From: Valencia hispanica
Taxonomy: Eukaryota; Chordata; Actinopteri; Cyprinodontiformes; Valenciidae
Length of the DNA: 64,000 nucleotides
Direction: 5' to 3'
Assembly: GCA_963556495.2 (NCBI GenBank)
Contig: OY747712.1
Coordinates: 23,134,735-23,198,734, forward strand
The notes beneath the pieces are model-generated. The model ran no database searches. It was not told the DNA's origin and was given only the letters and a program-made list of their open reading frames with translations. The position numbers were made by a program, and so were the translations under genes. Shown here one piece after another: positions 57,832-64,000 of the stretch. Position 1 is the first letter of the stretch. Every line of letters starts with the position of its first letter.

Positions 57832-58616
57832 TAGGCGCGTTTCCACCTTCAGAACTTCAGGGTAATTTTATCAGAACTTCACATGTATGCATGTGTCTCC
57901 AATTCACCGGGCCGAGCTGTCAGGGCTGTTTTCAAGGCCATTTCTGGAACCAACAGAGTTCCAGTCTGGGGGTATGTAATTGGAAAACAGCCTGGTACCG
58001 TTGCTGGGCGGGAGCTGTGGTTAAGTCATGCTCATTGGTTGTAACTCACATGAAAATGAGCAGAAAAAACCAGCTTTGTAAAATAAGAAGCGTTGCTGGC
58101 AAAGGAGTTTATAACAACATATGGCCTGCATTTGTATAGCGCTTTTTCAGTCAGAGGACCACAAAGCGCTTTACACTACATTCAGTTATTCACACATTCA
58201 CGCACACATTCACACACTGATGGTGGCAAGCTACTACATTGTAGCCACAGTTGCCCTGGGGCACACTGACAGAAGCGAGGCTGCCGGACACCAGGCAGGC
58301 AACAGGGTTAAGTGTCTTGCCCAAGGACACAATGACCGCAAACACAACATAGCAAACAGAAATGCAGCAACTATCTTTGCTTCTTCCATGTCAATCTCTT
58401 GTTATTCTCTGCTGCTGTTGGGCGCCTTTTGCCAATAATCAGTGACGCTACTTATTGCTGAAATGGTCGTGATATGCGGACATCACAGCTGATTCCTTAA
58501 AGAGCCATTTGTGTATGGAGACACCGAAGGCTGAGAGGAGCGGGCCAACAGATTTACCAAGACAGAGGAAAGTCCGATGAAATTACCCTGAAGTTCTGAT
58601 AATGGAAACGTGCCTA
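57832..58616. mobile_element. hAT-like non-autonomous element, 785 bp, with nested SINE
   Basis: The ends are inverted: TAGGCGCGTTTCCACCTTCA then GAACTTCAGGGTAATTTTAT on the left, and AATTACCCTGAAGTTCTGAT then AATGGAAACGTGCCTA on the right. They match over about 38 bases with few mismatches. There is no transposase frame. A fragment of the 31.4-kb SINE family (58118-58345) lies inside. Target duplications are not clear. Confidence 0.8.
58118..58345 (-). repeat. SINE fragment (no tRNA head)
   Basis: tatggcctgcatttgtatag then cgctttttcagtcagaggac, agctactacattgtagccac, ttgccctggggcacactgac and agaagcgaggctgccgg match the body of the SINE at 31395-31705. The tRNA-like part is missing. Confidence 0.7.
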
Positions 58617-59331
58617 TTAGTAAACAAACAGCATCTTGAAGACCACAGCTACAAGATTTCAGGCATACTTTTCAACACGATTTTATTGCTGAATGCAGCG
58701 TTAATGATTTCACTGATAATTAACCCACATTTTCCTCACTGCTGTGTGTCAGCATTTTCTTCACACCAGTCTCCCTGAGCATTTAGGGTGGTAGCAAGAA
58801 ATATCTCAATCAGAGGTGGGATTGAAAGACAGTAAAAGTTCACCCAAGTACAAAAACATATTAATAGCAAGCAGAATTCCAATGCACTGCACCTAAAATA
58901 TAGACTACCAAATATTGCATCCAAGCAGCCCTGTTGATGGGTTGATGGTGTGATGACAATTGTGATTCGATTTATTTTTCGATTCGATTTATTTATTGTG
59001 CAATGCAAAGCTAGTTTATAAAATTTTTTATCAAGCTCTGAAAATAAATCCATACGTTAAAAATACATTGTAATACATAGCTCAGCAAATATATGGAAGA
59101 AAGTAATCTGGTCAGATTAAATTGAGTTTATGGAAGGATGAATTGAGGTAAATACAGGACATTTCTCAAAGAAAAACTGCCATAAACTGCAAAAGCTCTG
59201 AGACTGAGATGAATTTGTTCCAGGCCCAGCAAGACCCCAAATGTACAGTGGGGCGAAAAAGTATTTGGCAGCCACCACCATTGTGCAAGTTGCCTCACTT
59301 AAAAAGATGAGAGGTCTGTAATTTTCACAGT

Positions 59332-60240
59332 TCAACTGTGAAAGACAGAATGTAAAAAAACATAGAAAATAAAAGAAAATAAGTATTTTGCCAATAACAA
59401 AAGATGACTTAGGTACTTTGTAAAGTAACCTTGGCTATCAATGACAGAGATGAAATGTTGCCTGATGGTCTTCACCAGGTTTGCACACACTGTAGCTGGT
59501 ATTTTGACCAATTCTTTTATGCAGATCTTTTCTAGAGCTGTGATATTTTGGGACTGTCGATTGGCAATACAGACTTTCAACTCCCTCCACAGATTCTGTA
59601 TTGGGTTGAGGTCTGGAGACTGTCTAGGCCACTCCAGAACCTTGAAATGCTTTTTACGTAGCCACTTCTTTGTTCCCTGGGCAGTGTGCTTGGTATCATT
59701 GTCATTCTGAAAGATCCAGCCATGCTTCATCTTCAATGCTCTCACTGATGGAAGGAGGTTTTTGCACAAAATCTCATGATACATCGCCCCATTAATCCTT
59801 TCCTTAATACGGATTAGTCGTCCTATCCCCTTTGCAGAAAAGCAGCCCCAAAGCATAATGTTTCCACCCCCATGCTTCACAGTGGGTATGGTGTTCTTGG
59901 GTTGAAAATCAGCGTTCTTCCCTTTCCAAACACGGCAAATGGCGTTTATAAAAAATATTTTTTATTTTGGTCTCAACTGATCACATGACATTCTCCCAGT
60001 CCTCCTCTGGATCATCCAGATGGTCTCTGGCAAACTTCATATGTGGCTGGACATGTACTGGCTTAAGCAGGTGGACTGCAGGATTTTAATCCATGACAAA
60101 GTAGTCTGTTACTAATAGTAACCTTTGTTACTGTGGTCCCAGCTCTCTTCAGGTCATTGACCACTTTGCACCGTGTAGTTCTGGGGTGTTTCCTCACTGT
60201 TCTCAAGATCATCTGTACCCCATGAGGTGAGATCTTGCAT
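59332..60240 (-). pseudogene. Tc1 transposase, C-terminal part readable
   Basis: The minus-strand frame 59880-59332 reads [80 protein letters not shown] and [17 protein letters not shown]. The second catalytic Asp (QNDND) is present. The final catalytic residue, normally Glu in PIENLW, is Gln here (PIQNLW), which should abolish catalysis. Upstream sequence to about 60240 is transposase-like but out of frame. It is the same family as the 22.0-23.05 kb remnant. Confidence 0.85.
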
Positions 60241-60842
60241 GGAGCCCCAGGTCGAGGGAGATTGTCATCGATCTATTTTCTAATAATGGCTCCAACAGAT
60301 CTCTTCTCATCAAGCTTCTAGCCTATTGGCTCATCCCAGTCTTGCGCAGGTGCACAATCTTGTCCCTAGTGTTCCTGGACAGCTCTCTGGTCTTGGCCGT
60401 TTGAAGGTGTGGATAGCAGTCTTTTCTACAGATAACGAGTTCAAACAGGTGCCATTAAAACAAGTAATGACTGGAGGATAGAAGAGCTTCTTAAAGAAGA
60501 AGTAACAGGTCTGTGAGGGCCAGAATTCTTGGTTGTTTGTGGGTGCTAAATACTTATTTTCTGCACCAATATACAAATTCTTTAAAAATCATACAGTATG
60601 AGTACAGCGTCCATTCTTGTGTGTCTAATTGTGCAGGTGAGAGTGTACGTGCGGAAGAGGGAGGGAACGCGTGACTGTGTCTGTGTGTTCCTGTGTAGCA
60701 GTCAGGTTGGATCTTGGACTGCCCCCTTGCCTTGCACATCTCAGGCTCCCCGCCAAATGAGGGGCCTATTTCCCCTCCATCACTCCCTACCGGTGACTGA
60801 TTCCTCTGCCCGCCGGTGCGTTGGTGGCTCTCAGTCAGCACG

Positions 60843-61436
60843 CTTACATGCAGCAAGAGAAATTCGAATTATTGCCTTAGTCCGACTGAAATCGGACTTT
60901 AAAAATGCATGTATACACCTTAGTCCGGCTGGAATCAAACCGAACTGGAGTTTCAGAAGCTCGACTACTGCAGCTAGATAATGCAGTTAGAAATTCAAAT
61001 TTCTCTGCATTTATACTCTCGCCTTGAGAAGCCGAGCTATCAGGAGCTGTGCCCTGCCCCTCAAGGAAATGACGAGCTCAGAAGCCCCCTAATCAACAAA
61101 AAAAGCGATGTATTACGCTGTAATTGATGTAATACGATCAAACAGTAGGCTACAGAATGTAACAAATATACAACGCGGCAGGGTTGGTGTCATCCTTTTT
61201 TTTTTACTATGTCGGCTTCTCTTCCACAAGTGTTTGTTTACCCTGAGTGTGTGACGCGAACCGGAAGAATGTCACACGAACGGTTGCATGTCGCCACATA
61301 CCGTTGCGGTGGTCGGCACACCTCTTTCAATAATTCGATTTTCGGAGTAACATGTAAACTGGGACTCGGCTCGCTGCAGGAGGGAAGTCTTTAGTCCGAT
61401 TACTCCAAAAAGCTCGATTAAGCTGTGCATGTAAAC
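60843..61436. mobile_element. Possible MITE nested in the 2-kb insertion
   Basis: cttacatgcagcaagagaaa then ttcgaattattgccttagtc at the left resembles the inverse of the right end, ...ttagtccgattactccaaaa then agctcgattaagctgtgcat and gtaaaca. Matches are partial (ttacatgca, agtccga). It carries several copies of ttagtccg-type words. Boundaries are approximate. Confidence 0.5.
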
Positions 61437-62044
61437 ATACTGAGTGTCCGGAGCTGGGTGCTTGGGGGCATGCCTGTTCATCCCTGGTGCCTGCCTGGCA
61501 GGGCCTGGGTGTACTGGTGTATCGGTTGGCTGGTGTGGTGGGCCGATGTTTTCCTTCTGGCACCGTTGACTGGGCGCCTCTTTGGGAGGGGCCTCTTTGG
61601 GCATTGTTAGGTGGTAGTTGTCGGGTGGCTCAAAGGGGGCCGGGTCAGGCGTCTCCACTTGATCGACTCTTCTGTATGTTTAATATTCGGTCGGCTCATT
61701 GGTGGGTTTGATTGACCTTGTTTGGGTGCCTGTTGTTGATGCTCTGTGGTTTGCGAGATTGAGATTCGGGAGCTGGCTGAGCTTGGTGTCTGGGCACTGG
61801 CTGGTCTTGGCCTGGGGATGCCGTCAATCCACTTTGGCTATTGGCGTGGGGAGTAGGGACGTCGGGATGTCGGCTGTGGGGATTGACCCAGGGGATTGAC
61901 TCGGCTGACAATGGCCCCCTTGCCCTGGCGGCACGATGGGGTATCTCCTTTGTGTCTGCGTCGGTTCCTGGGAGGCGGATCGATGGCTCCTCACACCAGT
62001 TATTGAACACTCGTATGGCGAAACCTTATATGCACCAGCATACT

Positions 62045-62046
<2 letters not shown>

Positions 62047-62093
<47 letters not shown>
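62047..62093 (+). repeat. (CA)n microsatellite
   Basis: About 23 uninterrupted CA units within the unclassified 2-kb insertion. Confidence 0.95.
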
Positions 62094-62096
<3 letters not shown>

Positions 62097-62799
62097 TGAG
62101 GATTCTGGTTTTAACAGATGCACTCTTGAGCTCAGGTTACCACAACTAGATCTTGTAATAATCGGAACCATGAGTTTTTCAGTGATGCTGTTGCTGTATT
62201 TATATATTTATTTGTGAGTTGTGGTTGTGTGGTTCTCATTTCGCATTGTTTGGTTTGTTTAATCATTGTTTTTGTCCCCTCTCTCTGCCATCCTGCGAGT
62301 GTGGAGGTGAACTGGGATGTTTTCTTGTGTTTTCTTTGTTCTCTTTCCTCTCTTGTATATTCAACTCACACTCAACTTTTTTTTCCTACCTCTCTTCATC
62401 TTTTTTCCCATTTATTTTCCATCTATGTGTCCATAATATCAGAAAAAATCCACAGAAATTTCTAATAAAGAATTCTTACACATATATCAAGTGGAGTACT
62501 ATATCAAAACCTGTAATGCTCCATTTGTGAAAGTAAATCTTTTGGGCTTCTACTTGGCACTCAGGAACCGACACTATGTGTCAGAGTGCCACTATGCCAG
62601 ACAGTACACGTTGGAGAAATAAAAATCATCCAATGGGATTTTCTGGATTTTTCTTTTACATTCTCTCTCATAGTTGAAGAGTACCTATGATAGAAATTAC
62701 AGACGTGTCTCAAGTGGGACTACTTGCAAAATTGGTGGCTGTCAAATACTTTTTTGCCCCACTGTACAACGAAAGCAACAATGGCATGGTTAACCCTAA

Positions 62800-63070
62800 C
62801 CTTATCCTTCCAATCTGAGCTTGAGATATTTCGCAAAGAAGGGGAATTGGCAAAAATTTCAGCTTCTAGATGTGCAAAGCTGGTACAGCTGCACCACAAA
62901 GTCCTGCAGCTGCAATTGCAGAAGAAAAGTGATTTTGCAAAGTTAGAATTTTGCACACAGAAACATGAAGAAAATCATTTATAATGTTATTTTCAATTCA
63001 CAATTATGCACTGATGTGGGCTTTTCAATAAAATCCAAATGAAATGAGTCATATTTTTAACAAAAGACAA
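62800..63070 (+). mobile_element. Tc1-like 3' remnant
   Basis: gcaaagctggtacagctgca, agtcctgcagctgcaattgc and agaagaaaagtgattttgca resemble the 3' coding end and trailer of a Tc1-like transposase family. A short open frame here (62724-62984) is a chance product of this remnant. Confidence 0.45.
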
Positions 63071-63862
63071 AATGTTTAGTAAATTGTTTTAACCTCTTGC
63101 ACTCTAGTATCAAAGTTACCTTGTCTTTTTTTTTTTACATGTCATATGCATACTTGTATTTGTCTTAGTGACAGGACAATAAACTATAAAGCACTAAAAA
63201 CAATTTATATATTACACATGCTATTTCATGTCAAATAGGATTATTGTTATTTTAAGCATATTTCTAAATATTAGTAACGTTGTATTTTTTAAATTTTCTT
63301 ATAAAAGTTGCTAGTAAATTGTAGACATCAGAGATTGTTCTGATTAGATGTTTAACATTTTTAATTGTCCTTGTGTAAAGATTTTGACTGAACCAGAGCC
63401 TATGTTGATAAAACAATAATCATAACCAAGAAATGTGAATTACATCACTCAAAATGGAAAAAAGGTTTATTTGCAAGTGCTGCTTTTTTCTGGCACTGAG
63501 ACTTGAAACTAATCAAAGATAACTCTCCTGAACACTAACAGCATTAAAAAGGTAATACTAAGCATTTACAAAAAAATATTTAGGAAAATAGTAAAATGCT
63601 CAGTTTTTTTGTGTACACTATTGTGATTGACCATTGCACTGTCGAAGCACACTAACTGCTGGAAGATGAGAGTGGTATCTGTTTTTGGAGTAAGCAAAAC
63701 AATATTCTTTTAAAAGAAAGAGTCCAGTGTTTCATGCTTCAGTGTTGCCTGACCTGCTTTTGTACTAATCCAAACTGGTACCTTCAAAAAAAACAAAACC
63801 AAAACAAGCACATCTGCAGCAGTTAACCAAATGCTCCACCCAATGCCAACCAATGTTGAAAA

Positions 63863-63886
63863 CTCCCCTCCCCTCCCCTCCCCTCC
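63863..63886 (+). repeat. (CTCCC)n short tandem repeat
   Basis: About five CTCCC units lie 20-45 bases past the agap3 donor, on the intron side. Confidence 0.85.
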
Positions 63887-63893
63887 AAGCTCA

Positions 63894-64000
<107 letters not shown>

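Larger units (their letters stand above)
60593..62619. mobile_element. Unclassified ~2.03-kb insertion with ~10-bp flanking repeats
   Basis: It sits inside a Tc1 element. TAAAAATCAT occurs on both sides (60583-60592 and 62620-62629), as expected for a target duplication. The interior is GC-richer than the host, includes a nested inverted-repeat element (60843-61436), a Trp/Gly-coding-like G-rich tract (61440-61960) and a CA microsatellite. No transposase, RT or integrase motif was found in any frame. The class is unknown. Confidence 0.6.
59246..62764 (-). mobile_element. Tc1-like transposon split by a ~2-kb insertion
   Basis: The left end CAGTGGGGCGAAAAAGTATT, after TA at 59244-59245, matches the inverse of the right end AATACTTTTTTGCCCCACTG, before TA at 62765-62766. 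The two ends are about 3.5 kb apart, while an intact element should be about 1.5 kb. The excess is an insertion at roughly 60593-62619, with copies of TAAAAATCAT on both sides. The transposase is in the left part. Confidence 0.88.

Noticed and set aside
61272..62217. Several open frames (up to 128 codons) on both strands
   Set aside because: They fall in the GC-rich unclassified insertion and the CA repeat; overlapping frames on both strands with no conserved motif point to chance.

Overview
The window is vertebrate nuclear DNA, almost certainly from a ray-finned (teleost) fish. Genes are split by GT-AG introns, intergenic DNA is AT-rich, and it is crowded with fish-type repeats: Tc1-like transposons, CR1/L2-type LINEs with an SGNH-esterase ORF1, hAT-like MITEs and tRNA-derived SINEs. 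I cannot name the species.

Four host genes can be supported: an intron-containing histone H2B variant (+, 23.8-24.2 kb), asb10 (+, 36.6-42.3 kb), gbx1 (+, 45.2-47.3 kb) and the last two coding exons of agap3 (-, 56.9-64.0 kb, running off the right edge). Read on the minus strand, agap3 points one way and gbx1, asb10 and the H2B gene point the other. This is the order and polarity I recall for human 7q36.1 (AGAP3, GBX1, ASB10, IQCA1L, ABCF2, H2BK1). The related block on human 2q37 (AGAP1, GBX2, ASB18, IQCA1) is its paralogue. The 3' residues of gbx1 and agap3 fit the GBX1/AGAP3 block. No iqca1l or abcf2 exon was seen between the H2B gene and asb10.

Layout: 0-9.3 kb is repeat-rich DNA with a decayed LINE that carries a nested hAT-like MITE. 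9.28-14.0 kb is a nearly full-length CR1/L2-type LINE (-) with a 997-codon EN-RT frame. 14.7-15.3 kb holds a Ty3/gypsy-type gag fragment. 15.3-23.7 kb has a MITE, a ~300-bp tandem duplication, a 5'-truncated LINE and a Tc1 remnant. 23.8-24.2 kb is the H2B gene. 24.3-34.6 kb is intergenic, with SINEs, a full-length Tc1 copy (28.7-30.2 kb) and several stretches that look like conserved non-coding DNA. 34.6-36.2 kb is a second, less decayed Tc1 just upstream of asb10. 36.5-42.3 kb is asb10, with two candidate alternative first exons and one GC-AG intron. 42.3-45.2 kb is the gbx1 upstream region. 47.3-56.8 kb is intergenic and likely includes the agap3 3'UTR. 57.1-63.9 kb is one large agap3 intron filled with nested transposons.

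The host genes do not form a pathway. They are a conserved neighbourhood containing a developmental homeobox gene (gbx1), a Cullin-5 substrate adaptor (asb10), an Arf-GAP (agap3) and a probable germline H2B variant. No wholly new system is obvious. The points most worth checking are the H2B.K-like gene with its 84-nt readable intron, the alternative asb10 first exons, the GC-AG intron, the near-intact LINE and Tc1 copies, and the nested insertions.
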